Part shown: positions 22,658 to 35,100 of the stretch, piece by piece
Layout: every line of letters starts with the position of its first letter
How positions within the stretch are numbered: the stretch's first letter is position 1
Source of the DNA: Thoreauomyces humboldtii
Lineage: Eukaryota > Chytridiomycota > Chytridiomycetes > Spizellomycetales > Powellomycetaceae
Assembly (NCBI GenBank): GCA_027596035.1
Contig: JADGJA010000039.1
Coordinates: 1 to 62,276, forward strand
DNA: 62,276 bases
Direction: 5' to 3'
The notes under the pieces: model-generated
What the model saw: only the letters and a program-made list of their open reading frames with translations
Told to the model about the DNA's origin: nothing
Database searches by the model: none
Position numbers and translations under genes: made by a program

Positions 22658-25600
22658 TCAAGCCAGATAGATATACACGTTCGGATCCTTGGCGTCTCGC
22701 TCCAGATATTCCCGATCGATGAGACTTTCGATGCGTTTCTTGAGGTCCACCGGCTGAAGAGATGTGAGGAAACAGAAAAAACACGGGGAGATACGCTTAG
22801 CTACTGACAAGACCCCAAACAGGCTGCATGACGGAGGTAGAGGAAAGCTAGGCTTTCTTGTTGTATCCTTGAACATACCTGAACGACAAACTTTAGGTTG
22901 GCGATCAGATCCGCGATCAATTGGACATGAGTGATCGTCTTCCTGCTCTTCATGATCCTCACGATAGCAGCATCCACGCTGTACTGTCTATCCTGAAACA
23001 CTCCAGTCTCTGTCGCGTCCCTTTCCTCGACCGTCTCCTTCAATTGAATCTGGTTGATCTTTATCCGATGGAGCGGATTCTCGAACCTTGCGTTGACGGC
23101 GAACGTGTCGGTGGGTAAAAGATCTTTTGCTTTCGGAGTTCGGTTGGTGATGGTGAGGACCCGGGTTTTGGCCATGGCGAGGGATTGGAGGGTTCGTGTC
23201 AGTTCCGCGGTTTCGAGGTTTGTGAGTTTGACGATCTCGGCGAAGGTGAGGACGGGGGAGTCGTTGAAGAGGAGGAGGACGACAGATTGGAAGAGGGAAA
23301 CTGTTAGCTCTTTTGGCCCCTGGAAACCGTAAAGAAGAGGTCGTGTTTTAGCAAGATCCTCTTTGGTACAACATCCTCCCGCAACGATGTGATAGTCAAC
23401 GGAAGGCTCACCTTATCAAAGTCCCCCTTAAGGAGCGCGGTGCCCAAGGTATTTTGCCATGCAAGTCTCCGTCCATTGTGCTTGCTCATGTAGAACTGGG
23501 TGAACACTTCCTGGCATTTGGAGAGTTCCGCAGGCAAGTTGCAGAGCACTGGAGTGTACGTAGGCCAGTAACCATGCGTCAGCACGTTAATGCCTAGCTC
23601 GATAGGTCCGAGCTGGTCCGTAAACTTGGAGGACTAAAAAAGCGGAGAGTTTCAGTTGACGAGCAGACGGGTGTCCCACCCCTTGCCCAAAGACATGCCT
23701 CCTTGAAGCTCGTCATATAGTCCCTGGATATGTCGATATCTTTGAACATGCCTTCCAACTTAGACGTGAACCCAGGCCCGCATTCTATTTTCAGTTTGCT
23801 GAGCATGCTCTTCTCCGCATCCACGCTCGTGCTCTGTTGCAGCAGCAGTCGTTTCGCCAAATCCTTCTTGTAAAAGGCCTCGAAAACATCCTTTCCTGTT
23901 TTCGCCACCAAGGTCAGTCAGTTATGTACACCCATAGAACCACCCCCTCGGTAGCCTCAGGAACCTTGAATGTAACGGAACAGCTCGAGACACTTGTCAA
24001 GTCCAGCCTCGAGTTCGTCGTCGCTGACCCCCTTTTTGGTCTTGAGTTTGGTGTCCACCCACTTCGCGATCAGCTCCGCCGGTCTGTTCTGACGATGGTT
24101 GATGAACCCTTCAAAAGATTCCTTCATAGCTTGTTGAAACAGTTCCGAGTTTCCATAGCATCGTTGTATGATGTCCGAGATTCTGGTTCGGAAAGCCAAA
24201 AGACCCTCGACCATCGAGCTGTCTCGTGCAGGGTCGATAACGATGGTGTCACCGAATTTCTGCAAAAGTCGATCAGGATTTCGTCGCAATCGAGTTTTGC
24301 ATCTCGACTATGCAACCCCATACCACGATGTAGGACGAGAAAGCTTTTTGAAGGTCTTTCAAGAGTCCGACCCGGTTGAATAGCGAATACATCCTCTTTA
24401 GGTCATCCAGACGATGCGCATTGACAAGGGGTGCAAATCCTACCAGCGGGGTTAGTTCAAAGCATTTCAGCTGGTACCATCTCAAACCACAAAGCTCACC
24501 ATATTCAAGTATCGTCTTTGCATGTTTCTTTAGCAGCGTGTTCTCGACGATCGCAATCAAGGCCTTCCTACTGCCGACATCAAGATACCCGACGGATGGA
24601 CCACACCGTTCCGCTTCATCCGCCAGCCGCGTGTCGACATGCGACAAGTAATTTCCCACGACGTCAGCCGCGCGCGCGCCCGTCTCTGCAGTCCCCATCA
24701 GCCTGTTCCCTTCCGCGGCGTAGTACCGGTCGCTCTCTTCCCGGAACGCTGGGTCGAAGCCGGTGAAGTAGATGGAGAGGTCCGTGAACATGCGGAGATG
24801 GGATCGTAACGCGGGTCGATCGACGAGTTCTCCGTCTCTGTGCGTGCAAGAAATGCATGAGTGCCAAGCGCCTTTAAAACACCAGTACTAGGAATGAGCC
24901 TCGTTCTACCTGTCGCGCTTGATCTCATGCAGTAACGCTTCCACGACCCGGGCGTTGACGGGTAGTAGTGTGTCCATCACTTTTTCGCGGTACAGATCTA
25001 AACCCATATCCCAGAGGGATCGTAGGCCCGCGTTGTGTAGGACGTATGTTCGATCTAGATATAAGAAAACCATGCGAATGGAAATCTGAAAGGTGCGAAG
25101 ACCGCTGAGTCGCAAAGTTCTGCTCGGATCGTAATAGCGGTAAAGTGTACCATTTGCTGGCAGAAAGCCCGCCAGGAGGTCTCTACGGCCGCGAGGATCG
25201 AGGTTGTGTTGGCACTGAAATGAAGGACACGGTTTGACACAAGATATCCAAGATGGTCATTGTGCACGGGATCTCACCTAGCGAGAACCCGCTCGCACTC
25301 CCTGGACACATGGTCGTCACACACTGCTCTCAGTTTCTGATAGATCTCATCCGACTTTTGATGATGGCATAGGTTCTCGCACGCTCTGTACAGCTCCTCC
25401 TGACCATCCGTGACGGATTGACTCGCCTGGATGGCTCGAACGGCCTGCTCCAGCCTGATCCAAGTGTTTTCGATGAAATTTGGAGGAAGCTTTGGCTTGA
25501 CTAGAATCGACAAATTCGCGTTTCAATGCGTAACAAGATGCAAAAAGACTGGATGCACGACACGAGTTAGTCATACCATCGAAGGATCTGATGACCAGCT

Positions 25601-25962
25601 TCTTCGGCGGTGCCTTGTGAAGTCTGCCGTGGGACACGGATTCGGCGGCGTTTCGACTGGCAAGTCCGCGACTTTCTCCTGCACCGACAGCGGCAGTGGC
25701 TGGACGAGCCAGTCCCCCGTACGCAGTCTGTCCTCTGGCCTGTTGATGCTGCTGCTGCTTTCCAGCCGTGGCTGTTGCCATTGTCTGGTTGGTGTTGGTG
25801 GTGGTGGTGGCAAAGTGAGCAATTGAAGGCTGCTGGTTGTCCACGAGCTTGCGTTTCTTGCTCGCTTAAAGGGGGAGGTTGTCGATGAGCATCGCGGGGA
25901 TAGGTACTACCGACGCAGAAAGAGCATAGGGGCTCCTGCGCACCTCCGGACTTGGCACTCAT
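22658..25962 (-). CDS. CUL4: Cullin-4, scaffold of CRL4 ubiquitin ligases
   Basis: A many-exon gene read from 25962. The proposed first exon (MSAKSG) splices over a gtgcgc...tttaag intron to [13 protein letters not shown], giving a KKRKL nuclear localisation signal as in animal CUL4. The conserved core begins at KKLVIRSF and continues after an intron with KPKLPPNF and [16 protein letters not shown] sequence, the adaptor-binding repeats. The cullin homology domain follows ([49 protein letters not shown]). The winged-helix end has the neddylation site in [13 protein letters not shown] and ends [19 protein letters not shown], the standard cullin C-terminus. CUL4 pairs with DDB1 and an Rbx1 RING protein in chromatin and DNA-damage pathways. 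It shares a 335-base upstream region with the ZNF511-like gene. Confidence 0.92.
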
Positions 25963-26297
25963 GCTCTGCCGAGTAGGGCAACGGTTGCGTTCGGTTCGGA
26001 CCCTTCTTCCGGGCTCTGAGAGGTTCCCCGTTCTGCGTGAGAACGACCTTTGCGGGAGAAGATGCGGACTATACGATACGGGTAGTAGTAGGATGTCTCT
26101 TTATCTTGATCTTTCTGTATATGATACGGTCGAGGTACAAGCACTAGGAAAAGAAGGGGAGAGAGTCATGACATCGATGATTTCTGTCCGGTATCCTCGG
26201 ACACCTTTTCGGAACCAGCACTTCCCATCGTCCTTGCTAGTACCCCGTATCGTACACTTTGGGTGATCTTCTGGACGACTACAGTGAACACGAGGTC
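25963..26297. promoter_or_regulatory. Bidirectional upstream region, CUL4 / ZNF511-like
   Basis: 335 bases separate the two divergent start codons. No coding pattern was recognised. Shared promoter elements are inferred from the arrangement only. Confidence 0.4.
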
Positions 26298-27441
26298 ATG
26301 TCATTAACACCATATTCGGCACCGGAACCAACTTCCGTGAACGAGACTTGGAAATGGAAGCCGCTCAGGGGCAAGAGGACGCGCGAAGACGAGGACGACA
26401 CCGACAGCGACCAAGATCAGTTCGTCAAGTACTGTAAGCTCGAACATGCGAAAGCAGTGCTTGAGGCGAGGTAAGAAAAACAACAATTCAGAGCATCGCA
26501 ATGTTAGGCGTTCATCCCCTTCCTGAACCTGGTTTGCCTTTCCAATAGTCGGCCGCTTCGATGCTACCTCTCTCCTGCATGTTCGTCCACTCCACCCTTC
26601 ACGTCAGTGGCCCTCTACGAATGTCACTACGCCAGCGCTCATGTGAACGTGTGCGCCCAGTGTCATCGCATCATGCCGACCACCAGGATTCTCGACCTGC
26701 ATCTCATGGAGGTAAGACTCGTCAAAGTGGAAGACATGCTCCGGCTGATGACGTCGAACTGCTGACATCTGGCTGTTTGGGAACCACAGAACCATGACTC
26801 GTTTTTTGCTATTCTCGCAGATCGCCAACCTATGGTGCTTTCTCTGTGTATTTGGCCGGTCAGCAGAGATGGTACCGCTTACCTTGCCATTACTTCCACT
26901 TCAGTACGAATGCTTTGTGGACGGCTGTCCGACAAAGGAGAACACGTATGCCGATCGCAACGCCCACATGGCAAATGTCCATGATTACCCTCCGGAATTC
27001 TACTTTGATGTCGTCAAGTACGGTCAACATCAATCCGGCTCCAAAAAGAGCTACTGGCACGATAAGCGACGTGTTGCACATGAACATCGCGCAAGGAGAC
27101 GCGCGGATGCAGTTGCCAAAAAGGAGGCAAGAAAGATGTCAGAAGATGTGGACCAACAATCCGAAGCTCACAACCCCGTTCCCATGGCTACGGAAGATGA
27201 TACTGCCGAACCACCCAAGAAAAGTGGCAAGCAGCGATCGAAGAAGCCGAAGAAGCCAAAGCAGAAGGCGGGGACAAGCGCCAGGGATGAGAGCGGTCAA
27301 ACCGAGGAGGTCATACCGAGCGAGAACATCGCCATGGAGCCCGACATGGATGTCCTCACTGCGGCAATGGCTCAACTAAATATACCGAAGCTCGTGTCGT
27401 TTGGCCGGGGGATGAAGCCCACCTTCCGGACCGCCACGTAA
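26298..27441 (+). CDS. ZNF511-like C2H2 zinc-finger protein
   Basis: Several exons from the ATG at 26298 (MSLTPYSAPEP) to the TAA at 27439-27441. After a short acidic N-terminus come the family elements: ALYECHYASAHVNVCAQC, DLHLMENHDSFFAILADRQPM, then YECFVDGCPTKENTY, RNAHMANVHDYPPEFYFDVV. These are C2H2 fingers with the invariant 'LDLH...E.HD' and 'H.YP..F.FD' phrases of ZNF511. The first exons join over two introns in phase 0 (HLMEN-HDSFF and RQPM-YECF). The C-terminus is Lys-rich and ends with the short conserved phrase SFGRGMKPTF. A longer frame starts at TTG 26259 and was not used. A nuclear role is likely, but its biochemical function is poorly known. Confidence 0.85.
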
Positions 27442-28193
27442 TAGGAACTCGGAAGAGTGTATGGAGGGGTCCCGTTATTTCAATAACTGATAATAGACCA
27501 TTGACACCCTTCGTGCCCATTGAAGGAACCAGCATGACTTGCAGTACAATTGCTCGTTCCACAATTCCCGAGTGCTCCGCCACCTTTGAAGAGAGTGCGA
27601 CAGGCTGGCAACCATCGCTGAGTTAGTGCCAGTTCACGTTCATTTTGTGCCGTGCGTGCCCTTCCATCGACCCCATCACGCCAGGGCCGTGTCTGCGGAG
27701 ATTGCAAGTGCCCATCCTCGAGCCTTCTGGTTGTTTGCCCCGCCGCAGGGCATAAAAGTATTGTGATAGGCCGGTGTTTGCCATCATGCGATTGGAAGCC
27801 CCTGTCGCCTCATCAATCAGCAGATGGTGGATCGGTCGTCCCGCGAGATTGACCTGCCTACCTTCATCATATCATCCTCGTTCGCGGCAAACCATGAGAT
27901 CCGTCTGAGTTCCTGGAACTCCCATGCCTCGCCATCCCCTGACTTGTTCTGAGGCGCCGGCATGGCAGCCACCGGTCTGGGGATATTCAAGTGGTAGGGC
28001 AGTAAGTGGCTGATCTCATGGGCCAGCATGATCCACGCGAACACTTGCTGGGAAGTGCGTGGGAAAGGTACATGGGACAAACGGCGAACCAAACTATCGG
28101 ATATGGCCTCCCAACAAGAGATAGATTTGATACAGTACATTGACAAGAAAGACCAGCCGCCAGACAAGGAGGCAGATGACACGAGGTCCACTT
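27442..28193. other. Intergenic, convergent 3' regions
   Basis: Between the convergent ZNF511-like and PRP22 genes. A 124-residue open frame on the minus strand (27817-28191) begins just after the PRP22 stop and has no recognisable domain, so I do not call it. No RNA gene seen. Confidence 0.35.
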
Positions 28194-31100
28194 CTAGAAT
28201 GTTTGCGAGACACGGTGACCCCTGTTGACCCTGCTAATTCGCCACTCGTTCGGCTTCTCGTAACGGTTGTAAAGGGGTTCAAGCTTCTCGGCCTTCTTCC
28301 TCTTCGAGATCTTGTTTGCGTCGGCGCTCTTGAAGAATGCCGGAGCCACCTCCACCAGCCACTTTGGTTCTATGGCGATCACCTCCCTCATGTACTCCTT
28401 GGTCGTGAGGACGAGCTCGTGGTATATGACCCACTCTGGCTGTCGATTGAACAATGCCGATGAAGGGTGGATGTAGACGGGTGTCGATTCCACGAGGGTT
28501 TTGTATCCTTCCTGGGGATCCTTCTTTGCCGCGTGACGGAAGAATCCGCCACTGATAGCCTTCCGAACTTTGTTGTAGTTTCGCCCGCACGAGACGATGT
28601 CGTGCTTGTAGCGATCCATAATGCCGAGAAGCTGTTTGCGAACGTCCTGCGCCCGACGCAGGGACCGGGCTTGCACGAAGTTTTCATAGCACCAAGGGTT
28701 TGAGAACTTCGAGACCTTCCATGCGTTGTAGACGGCGAGGAGCGTGAGGTGATCGCCCTCAGGTTGGTGGAACTTTGCCTTCTTGGCATCCGCGACCGCC
28801 TGCTTCTCTTTTGGTCGATACCAGATGTTCTGAACGGAGAGCATTGCAACTACGGTGAGGATCTCGTCGGAACAGCCGAGGTCAACCGAGAGGATCAGCA
28901 TCTTGGCTAAAGACGGTTCCAGTGGGAACTCGGCCATCTTTCGGCCAACACGGGTGAGTAGTCCCTCGTTATCGAGGGCTCCAAGCTGGAAAAGGAGCTC
29001 CATGGCGGTGATAAGGGTCTGAACCGGGGGAGGGTCCATGAACCCAAAGTTGAGAAGGTCATTGATGCCCATGGCCTTGAGTGTAAGTACAGTGTTGGAA
29101 AGGTTCATGCGCTGAATGTCTGGCACGGCGTTGGGAAGCATTTCGTTCCTGTACGCCGACTCGGTGTAAAGTCGGTAACATTTTCCTGGACCAGTCCGTC
29201 CGGCACGGCCCGATCGCTGGCGAGCCTGAGCTTGCGAAATGGGAACCACGACCAAGGCGTCCATGCCAAGCTTTGGGTCGTACGTGTTCTGCTTCACGAA
29301 ACCAGGATCGACGACGTAATAGATACCGTCAATAGTGATGGAAGTCTCGGCGATGTTGGTCGCGATGACGACCTTTCGAGCTCCAGGCGGAGCAGGATCG
29401 AAGATCTTAGACTGCATTTCGGAGGGTAGCGCAGAGTAGACCGGGAGAACGATCAACTCGGGTACCATTGGACCTAGTGCCTTCATGCGCTCGAACAAGA
29501 TCTCGGCCGCGGTATCGATCTCCTCCTGACCGGTCAGGAAAAGAAGGATGTCACCCGCGGGTTCCGACAAATGAATCTGCATGACCGTGATCAGGGCACT
29601 GTCCAGGTAGTCAGATTCTGGCTCCTTCGCAAAGAGAATCTCGACCGGGTATGTCCGACCAGGAATGGTAAGAATGGGACAGTTGAAGAAGTATGTAGAG
29701 AAACGTTCGGCATCGAGCGTGGCAGACGTGCAGATAAGCTTCAGATCGGAACGTTGTTTGCATGTGTTTCGCAACAATCCAAACAGGATATCAGTGGACA
29801 CCGTCCGTTCGTGAGCCTCGTCGAGCAGCAGCACTGAGTACTTCTGCAGTGTTGGGTCGATAAGGCATTCACGAAGCAGCATACCATCCGTCATGTACTT
29901 GATGCGTGTTTCGGGGCTCGTGCAATCCTCGAATCGGATGGTATATCCGACTTCTTGCCCTAATCGACACCCAACCTCCTCCGCTACGCGCTTGGCAACC
30001 GACATTGCGGCAACACGACGTGGCTGTGTGCATCCAATCATGCCTCGATTGGCGAATCCCTCCTCGGCTAGGTACTGCGTCATCTGTGTCGTCTTTCCAG
30101 ACCCCGTGTCACCAACGACGACAAGCACTTGGTTCTCGTCCACGGCGTTGACAATGGTCTGTCGCAGCTTGAAGATAGGAAGAGACTCGCGCTGCTCCTT
30201 GATAGACAAGCTGGTGATCCGACCAAACGTTGTGGCATTGTTAAATGTCTTCTTCTTCCACTCCGGGATACCGTCGTTAGTTGTAGCCATCCCCTTCAAA
30301 TCCTGCGCAAATTGCTTATCCTCGGCTTGAGCCATGGGGTCCGCCCACGGCCTGTTGAGATCCTTCGGCACAGCATCGTACTCGGCTGTAACCTGCTGTT
30401 GACGAATCTCTCTTCGCTCCTTGGCTAAAGCTGCTCCAGCTAGGGCTGCTCGATTCATAGTCCCGTCTGGGTTCTTGACAATTTTGATGGGGCTCAGCTG
30501 AACGCTCTGTTTCGTCTGTCCCTTCAGGAAAGAAGGCTCTTCATCCCTGATCTCAATGTCCAATTCCTCCTCTGCGTCTTCATAGTTGAGAGCGCCTTGG
30601 TCCTCGTCGAACGTGGGATAATCCTTCGGATTCAGCACACCCGACGCTATCAACTGCTTAATTTCCCAGCGCTCCGGGGAAGAGATGCGCTTGACGTTCG
30701 GGGTATGGGTGTCAATGTCATCAACAATGGGAACCTCGCTGAAAGAAGTCAGGATGGGTCGATCGGGGTTTCGAGTGAGGTCTGCAGCGATCTCCTCCTT
30801 TGTTTTTGGTCGCAGATGCGGCGTGAGGTCCGCTCCCGTGTTTTGATCGACATCCTTCATTGAGAGTCCGACTCTGTTTCCGGCAGACGTCATAACCTTG
30901 ACCTTCACAGCTTGACCGCGCGTAACAACATCCGAGGGATGAGCGACACGCCCGATGCCTGACAAGCTGCCGATGTGGACCATGCCTTCCGCTCGTCCTC
31001 GAATGCCCTCCAAGGACACGAAAGCTCCAAAGTCTTTGACGCCCGTGACCTTTCCGTCGTATATCTTGTAGATAACAGGTGCATCGTCCATCCTTGGAGG

Positions 31101-31712
31101 CCCTCTGTGTCTTTCCCTCCCTCGGTCCTCGTCCCGACGGCGGTCTCCACTCCGCGGCGGGGACCGGTCATACCGGCCTCGTTTCGGACTCCTCTCCGGG
31201 CTGTAGCTGCTCTCCCTCTTCGTCCTGCCCGACGGGCTTCCGTTCCTCTGCTTCGCCTGGAAGAGACCCTCCAACTCGGCCAACGCATCCGCAGCGACCT
31301 TCGTGTCCTTGTCCAGCTGGGCCGCCCTCTCGCGGTCGTCACGCATAGCCAACCCTGGAAACTTTGCGACCTTAGCCGTCATCTCCGCGTCCATGATCCT
31401 ATCGTCCGCAGGAGCATCGCTCGTAGGTTCGACCGCAGATCCGCCCTTTTTCCCCTTCTTTCCTTTCTTGCCGTGTCCCTTGGGTCTTAAGGCGTGGATG
31501 AGACGGTCGATGTTGGCCACAAAGGCGATGGGGAACTCTGCACCGGCCGAGTCCAACTTTCGTTTGAAGCTCTCTACATCCTTTGACTTCGCATGGAGAC
31601 TGATGATGAATTCTGCAAGGACCTTGTCGTCGATGCCGGTGTGGTTGAGCAACTCGCTGGTGATTTTGGACACGAGCGAAAGATACTCGAGCTTCTCGAG
31701 GTCTGCGGCCAT
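28194..31712 (-). CDS. PRP22: DEAH-box pre-mRNA splicing helicase Prp22/DHX8
   Basis: One uninterrupted frame of 1172 residues, close to the usual family length. Prp22 is a 3'-5' RNA helicase that proofreads exon ligation and releases spliced mRNA from the spliceosome. An N-terminal helical segment ([19 protein letters not shown]) is followed by Lys/Gly- and Arg/Ser-rich linkers. An S1 RNA-binding domain lies near residues 210-285 ([19 protein letters not shown]). The helicase core follows with motif [11 protein letters not shown] (about 533), motif II DEAH (about 629), motif [18 protein letters not shown], and motif [22 protein letters not shown] (about 834). HA2 and OB-fold domains end the protein, with the C-terminal [14 protein letters not shown]. 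It is intronless, unlike most neighbours. Upstream is the divergent TAF1 gene. Confidence 0.97.
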   Translation of the reverse strand: MAADLEKLEYLSLVSKITSELLNHTGIDDKVLAEFIISLHAKSKDVESFKRKLDSAGAEFPIAFVANIDRLIHALRPKGHGKKGKKGKKGGSAVEPTSDAPADDRIMDAEMTAKVAKFPGLAMRDDRERAAQLDKDTKVAADALAELEGLFQAKQRNGSPSGRTKRESSYSPERSPKRGRYDRSPPRSGDRRRDEDRGRERHRGPPRMDDAPVIYKIYDGKVTGVKDFGAFVSLEGIRGRAEGMVHIGSLSGIGRVAHPSDVVTRGQAVKVKVMTSAGNRVGLSMKDVDQNTGADLTPHLRPKTKEEIAADLTRNPDRPILTSFSEVPIVDDIDTHTPNVKRISSPERWEIKQLIASGVLNPKDYPTFDEDQGALNYEDAEEELDIEIRDEEPSFLKGQTKQSVQLSPIKIVKNPDGTMNRAALAGAALAKERREIRQQQVTAEYDAVPKDLNRPWADPMAQAEDKQFAQDLKGMATTNDGIPEWKKKTFNNATTFGRITSLSIKEQRESLPIFKLRQTIVNAVDENQVLVVVGDTGSGKTTQMTQYLAEEGFANRGMIGCTQPRRVAAMSVAKRVAEEVGCRLGQEVGYTIRFEDCTSPETRIKYMTDGMLLRECLIDPTLQKYSVLLLDEAHERTVSTDILFGLLRNTCKQRSDLKLICTSATLDAERFSTYFFNCPILTIPGRTYPVEILFAKEPESDYLDSALITVMQIHLSEPAGDILLFLTGQEEIDTAAEILFERMKALGPMVPELIVLPVYSALPSEMQSKIFDPAPPGARKVVIATNIAETSITIDGIYYVVDPGFVKQNTYDPKLGMDALVVVPISQAQARQRSGRAGRTGPGKCYRLYTESAYRNEMLPNAVPDIQRMNLSNTVLTLKAMGINDLLNFGFMDPPPVQTLITAMELLFQLGALDNEGLLTRVGRKMAEFPLEPSLAKMLILSVDLGCSDEILTVVAMLSVQNIWYRPKEKQAVADAKKAKFHQPEGDHLTLLAVYNAWKVSKFSNPWCYENFVQARSLRRAQDVRKQLLGIMDRYKHDIVSCGRNYNKVRKAISGGFFRHAAKKDPQEGYKTLVESTPVYIHPSSALFNRQPEWVIYHELVLTTKEYMREVIAIEPKWLVEVAPAFFKSADANKISKRKKAEKLEPLYNRYEKPNEWRISRVNRGHRVSQTF

Positions 31713-32179
31713 GGCTTCAGGATGCTCCCCTGAGTTGCGGTGATGCGCACCTTCTCCAAAGGCGGTAGACGTATTAGGTTGTCGATTGCAAAAGGAGCCC
31801 GAGCAAGATCGAGATCAGGTTCAAGGCAGAATCCGGCAGTTGGATTCTTGCCCGGTGTGCCTTGAGTTTCAGCTTTCCCTTCGACCTTCCCCGTGCGATG
31901 GGAGGCGCAGTCATTCATGTCATGCTTTCCCCCTCACCTCACCATCCCACGTAGAACATCTCTATCACTGATCCACTCTACAACAGGGCAGTAATGAGCG
32001 CTTCACTTCTTCACCTACTTCACTAGTCGATGTCATTCGAAAACTCAAGGAAATTACCTCTTGCTACACCATTGCGGAAGCCAGACCCCCCTTTTGTGCT
32101 TGAAGAGGCTTTGAAAGCACGCTCCGACCAGAGACGAGGACCCTGACCGGAAGTAGTACAAGCGACCCTCTTAGAACTC
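31713..32179. promoter_or_regulatory. Bidirectional upstream region, PRP22 / TAF1
   Basis: 467 bases between two divergent start codons. No coding exon recognised. Promoters for both genes must lie here or very near. Confidence 0.4.
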
Positions 32180-35100
32180 ATGTCGTCGCTCCAACACATG
32201 TTCGGCAATGTTGACGAGAAGGGAAAGCTCGAAGCCAACTTGCCACAGGTTTGAGAGAGTCTGCAACCCTTTGGTAGAACCGCAGGCTTTCGAAACTCAC
32301 ACGATCTCGTTTCAGGAATTCCGAGAAACGCTGGAAGAGTCAGCCGACTATCTAAGCTCCCTGCTCGGCGACTTTGGATTGGAGACCACCGGAGATGTAC
32401 TAGGCGGGTCGGATCTGGTACAGCCGAATGCGGATGCGATAGACTTTTCTGGAATAGGGAACGAGGATCTCGGCGACGAAGGAGGGGAGCCTTTCACGCC
32501 GGCGCTTCCCAGTACAGCGCCTTATGTGTTCAAGATTCCAACGGCGGTGGCTCTAAATGGAAAGAAACCCTCGGATGACTATGACGATGGATATGAGAGC
32601 GCGGAGAAGGTGGGACCTCCGCCAGAGGTCTACGATAGCGCGAGACTTGCCCGTCTATTCCCGGGATACGACGATGGCGTTATGAAGTTTAGCACGATGT
32701 TCTCTGCGAGATTCGCAAAACGCTCGAAGCCGACGCGAAGAGCGGGTCGTATCAAGGGTAGGGAACATTTGGTCGGATTGTGGTTTACAATGTCGAGAGG
32801 AGTCTGTGGAATTATGCTGAACGCATCCATGCTTCAGCGTCAAATAGGATGCAACCGTACACTCTTGCTGTAGATGAGCGAGAACTTTTTGCTCGGCCTC
32901 TGCCACCATTACCTCCACAAATCAGTTATGACACTCAACCCCCTGCTGTTCCTGATGGGGCAAGCAAGCAGTCTATCGCGCCCCAGGTAATAATTTCTGA
33001 GGTCCATAATGTCAGACTGATATTAACATATTGCTTTCTGCTATGCTAACAGAAGGAACCCTGGGAAATGCAGCTGCCTCCCTCTCTGTATCCTATTATC
33101 TTAGACCAATGGGAGGACCGCGTACTATGGGAGGATCTTCCGGGGCTTACAGAATCTTCCAGGTACAATCACCCTTTCGCTTCTGGGATCTGTGGAAGCG
33201 TGTTTTGCTTACTCTATGTTAGGATACAAGATGCGTTCATTTCCCGGAATTACGACCTGGACATTGGATCGTGGGAAGATAACATCCGATGGGACGCGGG
33301 GGAAATTATCAACCCTGTTCCATTGCCAGTTCCTACCGCCCTGCGACCGCCTGCACCGAGCTCTCCCCGACGCAAAAGCGTACAGGCGCTCTACAAATCG
33401 CAATTCAAGCGGTTCAACCTTTCGCAAGATCGTTATTACGAAGGAGCTGCTGCCTTTGGCGCAGACCGCGTGCGCCAAACTTACGGACCAGGGACCCTCC
33501 AACACGCGTATCCGGCCGTGAGGCTCAACCCGCAGTACTTCAAACACAATCTTTCGAAGAGGGAGCTTCGCTCGTTCCACCGACCGGCGCTTCGGCCTCC
33601 GCTTAACGTCCCGTGGCACTTTTCACGCGTTCGTCAGCTCAAGAAGCGGAAACCGAAGGGGTCTGACACGACAAATCTCATGCGCAGCACCCGCGACATC
33701 ACACTTAAAGATTCGACACGATTTGTACTCCTCGAGTACTCGGAGGAATACCCTCCCATCATGATGAACACCGGGATGGGAAGTCTAGCTTACAACTACT
33801 ACCGGAAGGTCGGAGCCAAGGACATGAACGTCCCGGATTTGGACATCGGCGCGCCTTTCATCCTAGAGGAAGTCGATGCAACGCCCTTTTTGGGATTCGG
33901 GAATGTAGAACCCGGGCAGTCGATACAGGCGATTACTAACAACATGTACCGAGCGCCCATATTCAGGCAGTCGGCGCCGCAAACGGACTTCCTGGTCATA
34001 AGGTATGCTTTCGACTGCGCGGTTGCCAAAATCCATTTGCTCATAACTCAAGGTACTTCTACAGGCATACGCTGAAGGGAGAGTCCAAGTATTATATACG
34101 CAACATTCCGTATTTGTTTACGGTCGGACAGACCTTCCCTCTGCAAGAAGTTCCCCGACCACAGTCTCGTAAGATCACGAATACCGTCAAGGGCAGGCTG
34201 AAGGTGAGGATGACCATCCGGTAGGGCTGTATCAAAGCACTTCCGGAGCGCTGACTGTCTACTTTTTCCAGGTGGCAACGTTTCGGCACATGCGCAAAGA
34301 TCCTCATCGACGTCTACGATACGACGCTATCGTAAAGCAGTTTTCTCACTTCACGGAAACTCAACTGCGTCAAAGGCTTAAGGAGTTTGCGCAGTTCGCC
34401 GTGAAAGGCGAAAACACCGGATGGTGGAAGCTCAAGGTTGGAATAGCTTTGCCTGGGGAAGAAGAAATCAAGCGCCTTGTGACTCCAGAGATGATCTGCA
34501 TGCAGGAGTGCATGCAGACGGGACAACAACGACTGGTGGACATCGGTTACACCGACATCGGGATGGACGAGGAGAACGAGGAAGACGAGGCAACTGGGGA
34601 CATTGAGGTCCAACTGGCACCATGGACCACGACCAAAAACTTTGTGCTCGCCAGCCAAAACAAAACAATGATCAAGCTCTGGGGACCAGGCGACCCGTCC
34701 GGACGTGGCGAAGCTTTCAGTTTTATCCGCGCTTCCATGAAGGAGCCTTTCTTGCGCTACGGGGAGACCGCCGAAGAGCGTGCGGAACGGGACAGGCAGA
34801 AGCCCAAGACGACGCATCGATTCAACCTCGCGGAGCAACAGCAGATATATCAGGAGGAGATCAAGCGCATTTGGGATGCCCAACTGACTTCCTTGAGTTC
34901 CACTGAGAGGCCTTTTGGAGAGGAGGATGACTCGACGATGGACATGGAAGCTCTCAGTTCCCACCAGCATCAGATGGAGCTCGACGAGGAAAACCAAAGA
35001 CGGATGGACTACGGGTACGATACCGGCGCACCGAACGGACGGGCAGAGTCCCCCATGGGCTTCAAACGGGAGCGAGGATCGGAACGCGAGCAGTACTCCG

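Noticed and set aside
27817..28191. 124-codon open frame directly after PRP22
   Set aside because: No recognisable domain; most likely within the 3' untranslated sequence.
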